Source: Paratissierella segnis
Lineage (GTDB): Bacteria > Bacillota > Clostridia > Tissierellales > Tissierellaceae
NCBI RefSeq assembly: GCF_014385195.1
Contig: NZ_JACRTG010000020.1
Coordinates: forward strand, 46,483-110,482
Reading direction: 5' to 3'
Length of the DNA: 64,000 nucleotides
The position numbers and the translations under genes are program-made. The notes beneath the pieces were generated by a model, which saw only the letters and a program-made list of their open reading frames with translations, was not told where the DNA came from and did not search any database. Below are positions 25,140 through 34,013 of the stretch, one piece after another (position 1 is the stretch's first letter; every line of letters begins with the position of its first letter).

Positions 25140-26096
25140 CTATTTATTCAATTTAATTTTCAATTTCTCCAACATGTCCTTTGTCATAGAGTCCAAATCA
25201 TATTTCGGATCCCAACCCCATTCCTCTCTGGCAGCCGAATCATCTAATGAATTTGGCCATGAATCAGCTATTTGTTGTCTTACAGGATCAACGTCATACA
25301 TAAGCTCAAACTCAGGTATGAATTTTTTAATAGAGTCTTTTATCTCTTCGGGTTCAAAACTCATCGCTGTAATGTTGAAAGCGTTTCTATGAATTAATCT
25401 CTTTGGATTTGCTTCCATAAGGTTTATTATGGCATCAAGAGCATCAGGCATATACATCATGTCCATCTTTGTGCCTTTATCTATGAAACTTGTGTATCTT
25501 TTATGTTTTATTGCATCATAATAAATATGAACTGCATAATCCGTAGTTCCTCCACCCGGCAAAGTCTCATATGAAATTAGCCCCGGGAAGCGTACTCCTC
25601 TAGTATCTAAATTAAATCTTTTAAAATAATAATCACATAATAATTCACCTGCAACCTTTGTAACACCATACATTGTTGTCGGCCTTTGAATAGTATCCTG
25701 TGGTGTCTTATCAGGTGGCGTAGAAGGACCAAAAGCAGCTATAGAGCTGGGAGTAAATATAGACAAGTTTTCTTCCCTGCCTACTTCAAGTACATTATAT
25801 AGTCCATTCATGTTAACATCCCAGCAAGCTTGTGGATTATTCTCTCCTACAGCGGAAAGTATAGCTGCTAAATGAATGATAGTATTTACGTTATGCTTTT
25901 TAGCAACATTGCTTAATTCTATAGGGTTGTTTACATTGACAATCTCAAAAGGACCACTTTCAATAAGTTCTTCATGCCCGGGCTTTTTCCTTCTTCCGCT
26001 TGCTATTATGTTGTTTGTGCCATATACTTCTCTCAGTCTTTGTATAAGTTCGGAGCCAATTTGACCTAATCCGCCAGTAACCAATATTTTCCTCAT
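25140..26096 (-). CDS. SDR-type L-threonine 3-dehydrogenase-like enzyme
   Basis: A 318-residue NAD-dependent epimerase/dehydratase-family protein. It has a Rossmann motif GGLGQIGSEL near the N-terminus, active-site YGVTKVAGE (Tyr-x3-Lys) near residue 138, SSIAAFGPSTP and GVRFPGLIS. The overall pattern matches the short-chain type of L-threonine 3-dehydrogenase, which oxidises threonine to 2-amino-3-ketobutyrate. This would suit an amino-acid-fermenting anaerobe. ATG at 26096 is chosen because GGAGGTG lies 6 bases upstream; the ATG at 26111 precedes that site. No glycine C-acetyltransferase (kbl) gene is adjacent. Confidence 0.85.
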   Translation of the reverse strand: MRKILVTGGLGQIGSELIQRLREVYGTNNIIASGRRKKPGHEELIESGPFEIVNVNNPIELSNVAKKHNVNTIIHLAAILSAVGENNPQACWDVNMNGLYNVLEVGREENLSIFTPSSIAAFGPSTPPDKTPQDTIQRPTTMYGVTKVAGELLCDYYFKRFNLDTRGVRFPGLISYETLPGGGTTDYAVHIYYDAIKHKRYTSFIDKGTKMDMMYMPDALDAIINLMEANPKRLIHRNAFNITAMSFEPEEIKDSIKKFIPEFELMYDVDPVRQQIADSWPNSLDDSAAREEWGWDPKYDLDSMTKDMLEKLKIKLNK

Positions 26097-26183
26097 TGGA
26101 AACACCTCCATATTTATTAGCTTATAACAGCTATTTCTTTTATTATATCACAATCAATGATATAAATATCACAAAAATAGAAA

Positions 26184-27008
26184 TTAATAAAAGCATATTC
26201 CCAAAGTTTTTGGTCCTAAATGTGCTCCAACTACAGGTCCTAATTCATCTACTGATATATCCGCATCAGGAAATTTTTTAATTAAAATGTCCTGAAGCTT
26301 TTTTGCTTCGCTCAAATTTAATATATGGCAAATAGAAATTTTTTGAACATTTTCAGGTATCTTTTCAATCAATCTGAGGATTGATTTATTTTTCCCTCTT
26401 ATCTTCTCTAATAATTGTAATTCGCCGTCTCTTAATTCTATGATAGGTCTTACATTTAAAAAATTCCCTATTGCAGACTGAAAAGAACTTAATCTTCCCC
26501 CACGACTTAGATACTCTAATGTATCAGTAGTCAAATAGATGTTCATCTTAGTTTTTTTATCATTAATAAAATCTTCAATTTCCTTTGATGTCTTCCCTTC
26601 CTCTGACATTTGAAGTGCATCTTCAACTAAATACCTTAAATTTGATGCAGATGTTTCAGAATCAATGATAGTAATTTTTTTATCCTCTAACATATTTTTA
26701 GCTAGTATAGCACTATTGTAAGTCCCACTTAGTTTAGAAGATAAAACAATCGCTATTATCTCTTCATAATCCTCCAGTGCCTTTTTAAACACTTCATAAA
26801 AATCTCCTACTGCAGGCTGAGATGTTGTCGGAAACAATTTACTTCTCCCAAGCATTTTGAAAAACTCATCAAACTCTCCTTTAAATCCTTCCACATAGGA
26901 CTTATCGTCAAAAACATAATTCAGTGGAACAATTGATAAATCCTTGTTTTTTAAAAATTCCTTTGAGAAATAACTGGTGCTGTCTGTAACAATTTTAATT
27001 CTTCTCAT
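26184..27008 (-). CDS. DegV-family fatty-acid-binding protein
   Basis: A 274-residue DegV protein. It starts IVTDSTSYFSKE, has LFPTTSQPAVGDF and LSSKLSGTYNSA near residue 90, LEYLSRGGRLSS near residue 163, and a C-terminal HLGPKTLGICFY. The family binds fatty acids (FakB type) and presents them to the FakA kinase. The gene for a FakA partner is not in the window. RBS GGGAG lies 8 bases upstream of ATG. Confidence 0.93.
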   Translation of the reverse strand: MRRIKIVTDSTSYFSKEFLKNKDLSIVPLNYVFDDKSYVEGFKGEFDEFFKMLGRSKLFPTTSQPAVGDFYEVFKKALEDYEEIIAIVLSSKLSGTYNSAILAKNMLEDKKITIIDSETSASNLRYLVEDALQMSEEGKTSKEIEDFINDKKTKMNIYLTTDTLEYLSRGGRLSSFQSAIGNFLNVRPIIELRDGELQLLEKIRGKNKSILRLIEKIPENVQKISICHILNLSEAKKLQDILIKKFPDADISVDELGPVVGAHLGPKTLGICFY

Positions 27009-27030
27009 AATACACTCCCTTTCTAATATT

Positions 27031-27066
27031 AATATAGTTCTGTCACAGATATGACAGAACTATATT
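27031..27066. terminator. Perfect 15-bp hairpin between leuS and degV
   Basis: AATATAGTTCTGTCA and TGACAGAACTATATT are separated by six bases. It lies downstream of leuS. The following minus-strand sequence (AATATTAG) has few T, so it could also be an operator for degV (23 bases upstream of its ATG). Confidence 0.55.
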
Positions 27067-27081
27067 ATTTCATATTTTTAA

Positions 27082-29493
27082 TCACTTTACAACTATATTA
27101 TAAATTTTGCCCGCTACAAATATCTCCTTTACGATTTCCTTTCCATCCATAAACTTTAATATATTTTCATCCTTTAATATCTTTTCCCTTATCATGTCTT
27201 GAGTATCATCTACACTTACTTCAATTTTGCCTCTAACCTTGCCATTGATTTGAATAGGCATTTCAATAATCTGGTCTTTCAACTTCTTCTCATCATATAT
27301 TGGCCATGTAGTATCATGTAAAAATCCTCCTAAGTCTGTTATTTTCCACAGTTCTTCTGTTATATGCGGAGCAACAGGATTTAAAAGGGTAAGATAAGTT
27401 TTTAAGTCTTTCTTAGTTATACTGCCTACATCATTGAATTCATTTAACAAAGACATTAAAGCCGCAATACCGGTATTGAATTTCAAGGTTTCAAAATCCT
27501 CGGATACTTTTTTTATTGTTTTATGAATACTGCTCTCCAACTTATTGCTATATTCATCTCCATCTTTGACTATTTCTTGTAATCTCCAAACCCTTTCAAG
27601 AAACCTCCTGCAGCCTTTAACTCCATTTTCAGACCAAGGCACACTTTTTTCAAAATCACCTATAAACATTTCATAAGTTCTCAAGGTATCTGCTCCATAG
27701 TCCATTACTATATCATCAGGATTTACAACATTTCCTCTGGATTTAGACATCTTTTCATTATTGTCTCCTAATATCATTCCATGCGAAGTTCTCTTTGCAT
27801 ATGGTTCAGGACCCGGAACAACCCCTAAATCAAAAAGGAACTTGTGCCAAAATCTTGAATATAAAAGGTGAAGAGTTGTATGTTCCATTCCTCCATTGTA
27901 CCAATCCACAGGCATCCAATAATCAAGAGCTTCTTTTGAAGCTAAATTTTTATCATTATCCGGATCTGTATATCTTAAGAAATACCATGACGATCCTGCC
28001 CATTGGGGCATAGTATCAGTCTCTCTTCGTGCATGGCCTCCGCATTTCGGACAAGTGGTATTTACCCAATCCGTAATATTTGCCAATGGTGATTCTCCAG
28101 TATCCGTTGGCTCATAATTTTCAACTTCCGGAAGCATAACAGGCAATTCACTTTCAGGAACCGGTACCCATCCGCACTTTTCACAATATACCAATGGTAT
28201 AGGTTCCCCCCAGTATCTTTGTCTGGAAAATACCCAATCTCTAAGTTTATAGTTGATTTTTCTTGTCCCTAGATTTCTTTCTTCCAGCCAATCTGAAATA
28301 GTTTTTTTAGCCTTATCTACATCAAGGCCGTTTAGAAATTCAGAATTAACTAAAATACCCGTTTCAGTATCGGTATATGCACCTAATTTGATATTTCCTC
28401 CCTGTATGACTTCTACTATCGGCAGATTAAATTTGCTTGCAAATTCCCAGTCCCTTTCATCATGCCCCGGAACAGCCATGATTGCTCCTGTACCATAGGT
28501 AATCAAAACATAATCCGATATCCAAATAGGTATTTCGTTTCCAGTTGCAGGATTAACAGCTCTAAGCCCTTTCAATTCTACCCCTGTTTTTTCCTTCGAC
28601 AACTCTGTTCTTTCAAAATCTGATTTTTTGCTCACTTCATTTCTGTATTTTAAGACCTCATCTAAATTCTCTATTCTATCTTTATATTTCTCTATCAACG
28701 AATGTTCTGCTGCGATGACCATATAAGTAGCTCCAAATATGGTGTCAGGTCTTGTGGTAAATACTCTAAGTTTATCTTCTACACCGGCAATGTTGAAGTC
28801 AATCTCCATTCCCTCGGATTTTCCAATCCAATTTCTTTGTTGAATTTTTACCCTGTCAATATAATCCACTAAATCTAAATCATTTAACAATCTCTCTGCG
28901 TAATCGGTGATCTTTAACATCCATTGATTTTTTACTTTTCTTATAACCTCTCCGCCGCATCTTTCGCATTTTCCTCCCACTACCTCTTCATTAGCTAGAC
29001 CTATTTTACAGGAAGGACACCAGTTTATCGGCATTTCATGTTTATATGCCAGTCCATTTTCAAATAATTTTATAAAAATCCATTGAGTCCATTTATAATA
29101 ATTAGGATCCGTTGTGTTTATCTCTCTTGACCAATCAAAAGAATAACCTATTGATTTAAGTTGGGATTTAAATCTTTTAACATTGTTCTCCGTTACTATC
29201 TTGGGATGTATTTTGTTTTTTATTGCAAAGTTTTCAGTCGGTAATCCAAAGGCATCCCAACCCATTGGAAACAATACATTGTACCCTTCAAATCTTCTCT
29301 TTCGAGATACGATATCCAAAGCTGTATAAGGTCTTGGATGTCCTACATGAAGACCATTTGCAGAAGGATAAGGAAACTCTACTAAAGCAAAGTACTTTGG
29401 TTTGTCGCTATTGTTTGACGCTTTATAGATTTCTTTTTCATCCCATATATCCTGCCACTTTTTTTCTATTAATCCATGTTCATACTCTCTCAT
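27082..29493 (-). CDS. leuS: Leucine--tRNA ligase
   Basis: An 803-residue class I synthetase. It has the HIGH-type motif HVGHPRPYT, zinc cysteines CPSC and CERCGG, the CP1 editing domain with TTRPDTIFGATYMVIAAEH, a WVFSRQRYWGEPIP tract, and KMSKS as KMSKSRGNVV near residue 575. The length is typical of bacterial LeuRS. Expression is controlled by the T-box leader at 29512-29740. ATG is preceded by AGGAGGG. Confidence 0.98.
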   Translation of the reverse strand: MREYEHGLIEKKWQDIWDEKEIYKASNNSDKPKYFALVEFPYPSANGLHVGHPRPYTALDIVSRKRRFEGYNVLFPMGWDAFGLPTENFAIKNKIHPKIVTENNVKRFKSQLKSIGYSFDWSREINTTDPNYYKWTQWIFIKLFENGLAYKHEMPINWCPSCKIGLANEEVVGGKCERCGGEVIRKVKNQWMLKITDYAERLLNDLDLVDYIDRVKIQQRNWIGKSEGMEIDFNIAGVEDKLRVFTTRPDTIFGATYMVIAAEHSLIEKYKDRIENLDEVLKYRNEVSKKSDFERTELSKEKTGVELKGLRAVNPATGNEIPIWISDYVLITYGTGAIMAVPGHDERDWEFASKFNLPIVEVIQGGNIKLGAYTDTETGILVNSEFLNGLDVDKAKKTISDWLEERNLGTRKINYKLRDWVFSRQRYWGEPIPLVYCEKCGWVPVPESELPVMLPEVENYEPTDTGESPLANITDWVNTTCPKCGGHARRETDTMPQWAGSSWYFLRYTDPDNDKNLASKEALDYWMPVDWYNGGMEHTTLHLLYSRFWHKFLFDLGVVPGPEPYAKRTSHGMILGDNNEKMSKSRGNVVNPDDIVMDYGADTLRTYEMFIGDFEKSVPWSENGVKGCRRFLERVWRLQEIVKDGDEYSNKLESSIHKTIKKVSEDFETLKFNTGIAALMSLLNEFNDVGSITKKDLKTYLTLLNPVAPHITEELWKITDLGGFLHDTTWPIYDEKKLKDQIIEMPIQINGKVRGKIEVSVDDTQDMIREKILKDENILKFMDGKEIVKEIFVAGKIYNIVVK

Positions 29494-29511
29494 AAAAAAC
29501 CCTCCTAAAAT

Positions 29512-29740
29512 AAAAATCCCTTCGTCCTAAAATAGAGACGAAGGGTTAATCCGCGGTACCACTCTGATTGATTTAAAATCCTCTTTGAGATAATTAACGG
29601 TATCGAACCGACTAAAATTTATAATTTTAGTAACTCCAAGACGAGTTCAGTCACAATCAATACTGTTTTCCACCATACAACAGCTCTCTTAAAATAATTG
29701 ATAACCTACTGCTTCTCTTCCTAGTTTCTCAATTTGAGTT
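29512..29740 (-). promoter_or_regulatory. T-box leader of leuS (specifier CTC)
   Basis: A tRNA-sensing leader. The T-box core GGTACCGCG (about 29551-29560) is followed by the terminator CCCTTCGTC...GACGAAGGG (29518-29545) with TTTTTATTTT. The stem I region shows AGCAGTAGG and an apical AGAGAGCTGTTG. The specifier reads GAACTC-G, giving the Leu codon CTC at 29643-29645. Uncharged tRNA-Leu(GAG) should favour antitermination. Confidence 0.95.
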
Positions 29741-29742
29741 CA

Positions 29743-29771
29743 ATTATAGCAAATCTATGCACTCAAATCAA
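29743..29771 (-). promoter_or_regulatory. Sigma-A promoter of leuS
   Basis: TTGATT (29766-29771), a 17-base spacer and TATAAT (29743-29748), directly downstream of the asnS stop codon. Confidence 0.75.
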
Positions 29772-29778
29772 GCATATT

Positions 29779-31167
29779 TTAGAATTCTGCCGATTTGACC
29801 GTTCTTGGAAATGGGATTACATCTCTTATATTGTTTATCCCTGTAATGTACATAACTGCTCTTTCAAAACCCAATCCGTATCCTGTATGTTTTGTACCAC
29901 CATATTTTCTAAGCTCTAAATACCACCAATAATCCTCTAAATCCATCCCGTTTTCGATAATCCTTTGTTTAAGTAGATCCAGTCTCTCCTCCCTTTGGCT
30001 GCCACCTATTATTTCACCTACTCCGGGTACTAGAAGATCCATAGCTGCTACAGTCTTGTTGTCATCATTCAATCTCATATAAAAAGCTTTTATCTCTTTT
30101 GGATAGTTTATAACAAATACGGGTTTTTTAAACACCTTTTCAGAAATATATCTTTCATGTTCGGTTTGTAAATCCATACCCCACTCTGCCGGATACTGGA
30201 ATATTTCTTTAGACTCTTTTAAGATGTCGATTGCTTCAGTATATGTCAATACTCCAAAATCTGACTTAATTACATTCTCCAATCTTTCCAACAATGTATT
30301 GTCAATAAACTTATCGAAAAATTCCATTTCCTCAGGTAATTCTTCCAAACAGTAGGATATAATATACTTCATCATATCTTCAGCCAACTTCATATTATCC
30401 TGTAAATCCGCAAAAGCAATCTCAGGCTCCACCATCCAAAATTCTGCAGCATGCCTGGCTGTATTTGAATTTTCAGCTCTAAAAGTTGGTCCGAAAGTAT
30501 ATACATTTTTATAGGCTAATGCATAAGCTTCAGCCTCCAATTGACCACTAACAGTCAAATTGGTTTCCTTCCCAAAAAAGTCTTTACTGAAATCGACTTT
30601 ACCACCATCAGTTTTTGGAACATTGTCCAGATTAAGTGTCGTAAGCCTAAACATCTCCCCAGCACCTTCAGCATCGCTTGCTGTAATTATAGGAGTATGA
30701 ACATATACAAATCCCCTCTCTTGGAAAAACTTATGAATTGCATAAGCTAATACAGATCTGGTCCTAAAAACAGCACTATAAGTATTTGTTCTTGGTCTCA
30801 AGTGTGCTATAGACCTTAGGTATTCCATTGTATGTCTTTTCTTTTGAATAGGGTAATCCTGTGCTGAATTCCCTTCTACTTCAATCTCAATTGCTTTAAC
30901 TTCAAAAGGCTGCTTTGCTTCCGGTGTTGGTACCAATATACCTTTTACTTTTATTGAAGAACTTATTGATAATTTTTCTATCTCTTTAAAATTTATTAAA
31001 TTATCGTCATAAACAATTTGAAGATTTTTAAAAAATGTCCCATCATTTAATTCTAAAAATCCAAATGTCTTAGATGATCTAGATGTTCTTATCCAACCTT
31101 CTATTATGACTTCTTGATTAAAAAATTTTTCACTTCCTCTATAAATTTGTTTAACATCCGTTTTCAT
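29779..31167 (-). CDS. asnS: Asparagine--tRNA ligase
   Basis: A 462-residue class IIb synthetase. The N-terminal OB-fold anticodon-binding domain (VIIEGWIRTSRSSKTFGF) is followed by a class II core with FTPT-like VHTPIITASDAEGAGEMF, motif 2 TFGPTFRAENSNTARHAAEF, and motif 3 GYGLGFERAVMYITG. The asparagine type is supported by the AsnRS-like insertion and by the AAC specifier in its T-box. ATG is preceded by TGGAGGGAAAGCT. Confidence 0.97.
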   Translation of the reverse strand: MKTDVKQIYRGSEKFFNQEVIIEGWIRTSRSSKTFGFLELNDGTFFKNLQIVYDDNLINFKEIEKLSISSSIKVKGILVPTPEAKQPFEVKAIEIEVEGNSAQDYPIQKKRHTMEYLRSIAHLRPRTNTYSAVFRTRSVLAYAIHKFFQERGFVYVHTPIITASDAEGAGEMFRLTTLNLDNVPKTDGGKVDFSKDFFGKETNLTVSGQLEAEAYALAYKNVYTFGPTFRAENSNTARHAAEFWMVEPEIAFADLQDNMKLAEDMMKYIISYCLEELPEEMEFFDKFIDNTLLERLENVIKSDFGVLTYTEAIDILKESKEIFQYPAEWGMDLQTEHERYISEKVFKKPVFVINYPKEIKAFYMRLNDDNKTVAAMDLLVPGVGEIIGGSQREERLDLLKQRIIENGMDLEDYWWYLELRKYGGTKHTGYGLGFERAVMYITGINNIRDVIPFPRTVKSAEF

Positions 31168-31197
31168 AGCTTTCCCTCCATTTTTATATACTTAATG

Positions 31198-31225
31198 CAA
31201 TAATTCACATTTCACAATCATAATA
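31198..31225. repeat. ATTCACA-type repeat remnant in the asnS leader
   Basis: CAATAATTCACATTTCACAATCATAAT lies between the asnS T-box terminator and the asnS start codon, so it would be part of the transcript's 5' leader. Confidence 0.5.
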
Positions 31226-31281
31226 CTTATGTCCCATAACTCTTAAATTAGTAGATTCTTCAAATCAGCGATTACACTTAC

Positions 31282-31558
31282 TAAAAAACCTTCCATCCTC
31301 TAATGAATAAGGACGAAAGGTTAACTTCCGCGGTACCACCTAAATTGCTACAGCCACTTTAATCTACCTTTAACGTAAGTAACACGTCTAAGCCTACTGT
31401 CTTAATTAAGATTTCGGTTAGAAACTCAAGGATGTTCTTCGATATAAGATTCGTACCGATGTTCCACTTCTAACCGGCTCCCTTTAACGAATACTTTATA
31501 TTTACTCTTCCTGTCCACGTTTATTTTTTAGCCAAATACTTTATACAAGGCTTTTTTA
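31282..31558 (-). promoter_or_regulatory. T-box leader of asnS (specifier AAC)
   Basis: The T-box core GGTGGTACCGCGGAAGTTAACC (31319-31340) lies ahead of a terminator of paired AACCTTTCGTCC and GGATGGAAGGTT with TTTTTAG (31282-31322). Aligning the specifier loop with that of leuS (CTC-GTC against AAC-ATC) gives the Asn codon AAC at 31434-31436. It should sense uncharged tRNA-Asn(GUU). Confidence 0.95.
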
Positions 31559-31564
31559 TTGATT

Positions 31565-31593
31565 ATTATAATGGTATTATGCTTAATTGTCAA
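31565..31593 (-). promoter_or_regulatory. Sigma-A promoter of asnS
   Basis: Consensus TTGACA (31588-31593), a 17-base spacer and TATAAT (31565-31570) on the minus strand. Confidence 0.88.
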
Positions 31594-31616
31594 ACGATTT
31601 ATTTTATCGATTTATT

Positions 31617-32936
31617 TTAATCTTTTTTTAATTTAGCCAATCTCTCTTTAATTCCCTGCTCAAAGCCGTTCTCGGATGGCTTATAATACTCCTTGTCTTT
31701 GAATCCCTCCGGCAAATAATCCTGTGGTATATAGTTAAAAGGATAATCGTGAGGATATTTATAGTCCTTTCCGTGACCTAGTTTCTCAGAACCTTTATAA
31801 TGGGTATCTTTCAAATGCAAAGGCACTCTAGCGGTTTCAAGATTTTTAATGTCATCTAAAGCTCCGTCTATTGCAACAATAGAACTGTTACTCTTAGGAG
31901 CGGTAGCTACATACAAAGCTGCCTGTGCAAGAGGTATCCTTCCCTCAGGCATACCTATTATTGAAACTGCATTGAAGGCTGCAACAGCCACTTGAAGTGC
32001 CGTAGGGTCTGCATTCCCCACATCTTCAGATGCGCAAATGATTATTCTTCTGGCAATGAATTTTGGATCTTCACCTGCATTGATCATCTTACCAAGCCAA
32101 TATATAGTTGCATTGGGATCTGTACCGCGCATGCTTTTAATAAAAGCCGATATTGTATCATAATGCTCGTCGCCATCTTTATCATATATTGCCTTTTTGA
32201 CTTGGATACATTCCCTTATAGTGCCTAAATCTATTTTTATTAATCCCTTTTCATCTGAAGGAGTTGATAATACTCCTATTTCCAAAGAATTAAGCAGCAC
32301 CCTTGCATCTCCGTCGGCTACGGTTATAAGGTAATCAATTGAATCTTGGTCAATATCTACATTATAATTTCCCAAACCTTTTTCTTTATCGGTTAATGCC
32401 CTTTTCAGCAAATTTAAGAGATCTTGCCTTTCCAGATGCTCTAGAGTTAAAACCATGCATCTTGATAACAAAGCTTTATTAACTTCAAAGTAGGGGTTTT
32501 CTGTAGTAGCACCAATTAGAATAATAATTCCCCTCTCAACAAAAGGCAAAAGTGCATCCTGTTGAGCTTTGTTAAATCTATGGATTTCATCAATAAACAA
32601 TATTGTTCTTTTGTTGTAAAATTTTAAATCTTCCTCTGCTTTATTAATCACTTCTCTTATATCTTTAACACCGGATGTAACAGCAGATAATTTTTCGAAT
32701 CTCATATTTGTGGAATTGGCAATTATCATCGCTAAAGTGGTTTTTCCGGTACCAGGCGGTCCAAATAAAATCATAGAAGTAATTCTATCTGCTTTTATAG
32801 CTCTATTTAAAAAATTGCCTTCGCCGATTAAATGCTGTTGCCCTACAAATTCATTTATTGTCTGTGGTCTCATTCTATCAGCTAAAGGAGCATTTCTTTT
32901 TAAACTGTCCTCCATTGCCATGGTAAACATATCCAT
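31617..32936 (-). CDS. rarA: Replication-associated recombination protein RarA (MgsA)
   Basis: A 439-residue AAA+ ATPase acting at stalled forks. RMRPQTINEFVGQQHLIG is the family start. Walker A is GPPGTGKTTLA, Walker B FIDEIHRFNKAQQD, and sensor 1 GATTENPYFEVN. The C-terminal tetramerisation domain contains SEDVGNADPTALQVAVAA and the family end PHDYP...YLPEGF. ATG at 32936 is chosen because GGAG lies 8 bases upstream; the GTG at 32945 overlaps it. A 6-bp hairpin (GGGACA/TGTCCC) sits just before the ribosome binding site. Confidence 0.95.
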   Translation of the reverse strand: MDMFTMAMEDSLKRNAPLADRMRPQTINEFVGQQHLIGEGNFLNRAIKADRITSMILFGPPGTGKTTLAMIIANSTNMRFEKLSAVTSGVKDIREVINKAEEDLKFYNKRTILFIDEIHRFNKAQQDALLPFVERGIIILIGATTENPYFEVNKALLSRCMVLTLEHLERQDLLNLLKRALTDKEKGLGNYNVDIDQDSIDYLITVADGDARVLLNSLEIGVLSTPSDEKGLIKIDLGTIRECIQVKKAIYDKDGDEHYDTISAFIKSMRGTDPNATIYWLGKMINAGEDPKFIARRIIICASEDVGNADPTALQVAVAAFNAVSIIGMPEGRIPLAQAALYVATAPKSNSSIVAIDGALDDIKNLETARVPLHLKDTHYKGSEKLGHGKDYKYPHDYPFNYIPQDYLPEGFKDKEYYKPSENGFEQGIKERLAKLKKD

Positions 32937-33088
32937 TGCTATCACTCCTTCTGGGACAATATGTGTCCCTTCTCTTAAAACTCTTAAAACTATAAATACT
33001 GCTTGAACTTATTCTGAGGTTTCAGTGTTCTTGTTAACTATATTGAGATTAATCCTAAAATAACAGTATCCTTTAGATATAAATAAAC

Positions 33089-33127
33089 GCAATAATAGAT
33101 GTTTGAATTAGAAACAAATACTATTGC
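33089..33127 (-). terminator. Possible terminator after nrdR
   Basis: GCAATAGTATTTG and CAAACATCTATTATTGC form an imperfect hairpin, followed by GTTTATTTAT on the minus strand. The gap 32937-33159 holds this and nothing else I can name. Confidence 0.45.
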
Positions 33128-33159
33128 ATATATCCTATTTTTATCATTATCATAATAAA

Positions 33160-33621
33160 TTATTTTCCATTTTCATCTAAAATCTTTTTCAATTCCTCCA
33201 TAAAAGAATTTACATCTTTAAACTGCCTATATACAGAAGCAAATCTAACATACGCTACTTCGTCAATGCTTTTTAACTTGTTCATAACCATTTCACCGAT
33301 TTCCGCTGAAGTTATTTCCTTTTCAAGAGTATTGGACATACTTCTTTCTATATCATCTACAATTTTTTCTATAGTTGATATGGATACCGGTCTTTTTTCA
33401 CAAGCTTTCAAAATGCCATTTAAAAGCTTATTTCTATCATAAGTTTGCCTGTTCCCGTCTTTCTTTACAATGACAATTGGTACTTCTTCGATTTTTTCAT
33501 AAGTTGTAAATCTTTTGCCACAGTTCATACACTCTCTACGCCTTCTAATAGCCTGTCCTTCATCTGTAGGTCGAGAATCTATTACTTTAGACTCCAAGTA
33601 TTCACAATAAGGGCATTTCAT
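33160..33621 (-). CDS. nrdR: Transcriptional repressor NrdR
   Basis: A 153-residue repressor of ribonucleotide reductase genes. The N-terminal zinc ribbon (MKCPYC and CMNCGKRF) includes SRPTDEGQAIRRRREC. An ATP-cone domain follows (VIVKKDGNRQTYDRNKLLNGI onward), which senses dATP/ATP. The length and domain order are typical. ATG is preceded by TGGAGGT. No nrd gene lies in the window. Confidence 0.97.
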   Translation of the reverse strand: MKCPYCEYLESKVIDSRPTDEGQAIRRRRECMNCGKRFTTYEKIEEVPIVIVKKDGNRQTYDRNKLLNGILKACEKRPVSISTIEKIVDDIERSMSNTLEKEITSAEIGEMVMNKLKSIDEVAYVRFASVYRQFKDVNSFMEELKKILDENGK

Positions 33622-33683
33622 AATTTTACCTCCAATTCCAGATAGTTTAATTATAATATAATTAGGAATTTTTGTCTAATCTT

Positions 33684-33920
33684 TTAGTCATCTTTAATAT
33701 CAACTAAAATAGTATCCACCCCGATTTTTATAATCTGGTTCCATTCAATTAATATATCATTAGTCTTAGAGAAAAAACTTATTTTCCCTCCACTGGGGAG
33801 TATAATTCCGGATAGACATCCTTTCTCTAAATCTACTTCAAAATCATAAACATAGCCTAACCTTTGTCCATTGTGTAAATTTATTACTTCTTTTTCTTTT
33901 ATTTCTGTTAGTTTAATCAT
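33684..33920 (-). CDS. PRC-barrel protein of the YlmC/YmxH sporulation family
   Basis: A 78-residue PRC-barrel protein. The pattern LTEIKEKEVINLHNGQRLGYVYDFEVD, with GIILP, IEWNQIIKIG and ILVD, is that of the YlmC/YmxH family. In Firmicutes these genes often lie near sigG and spoIIGA/sigE or in sporulation clusters, as here. The function is unknown. It lies 93 bases after sigG. Confidence 0.9.
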   Translation of the reverse strand: MIKLTEIKEKEVINLHNGQRLGYVYDFEVDLEKGCLSGIILPSGGKISFFSKTNDILIEWNQIIKIGVDTILVDIKDD

Positions 33921-34013
33921 AGCTCCACCTCTTTAACCTTTTATTATAGTTATATAACACAAGCTATAAAAATATTACATTAATTTGGAGGAGCTAGCTA
34001 AAAAATAAACCGT

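Noticed and set aside
660..31225. CRISPR array from the repeated ATTCACA sequences
   Set aside because: Units are 7-8 bases, tandem and without unique spacers, and copies are dispersed. No cas genes are present.
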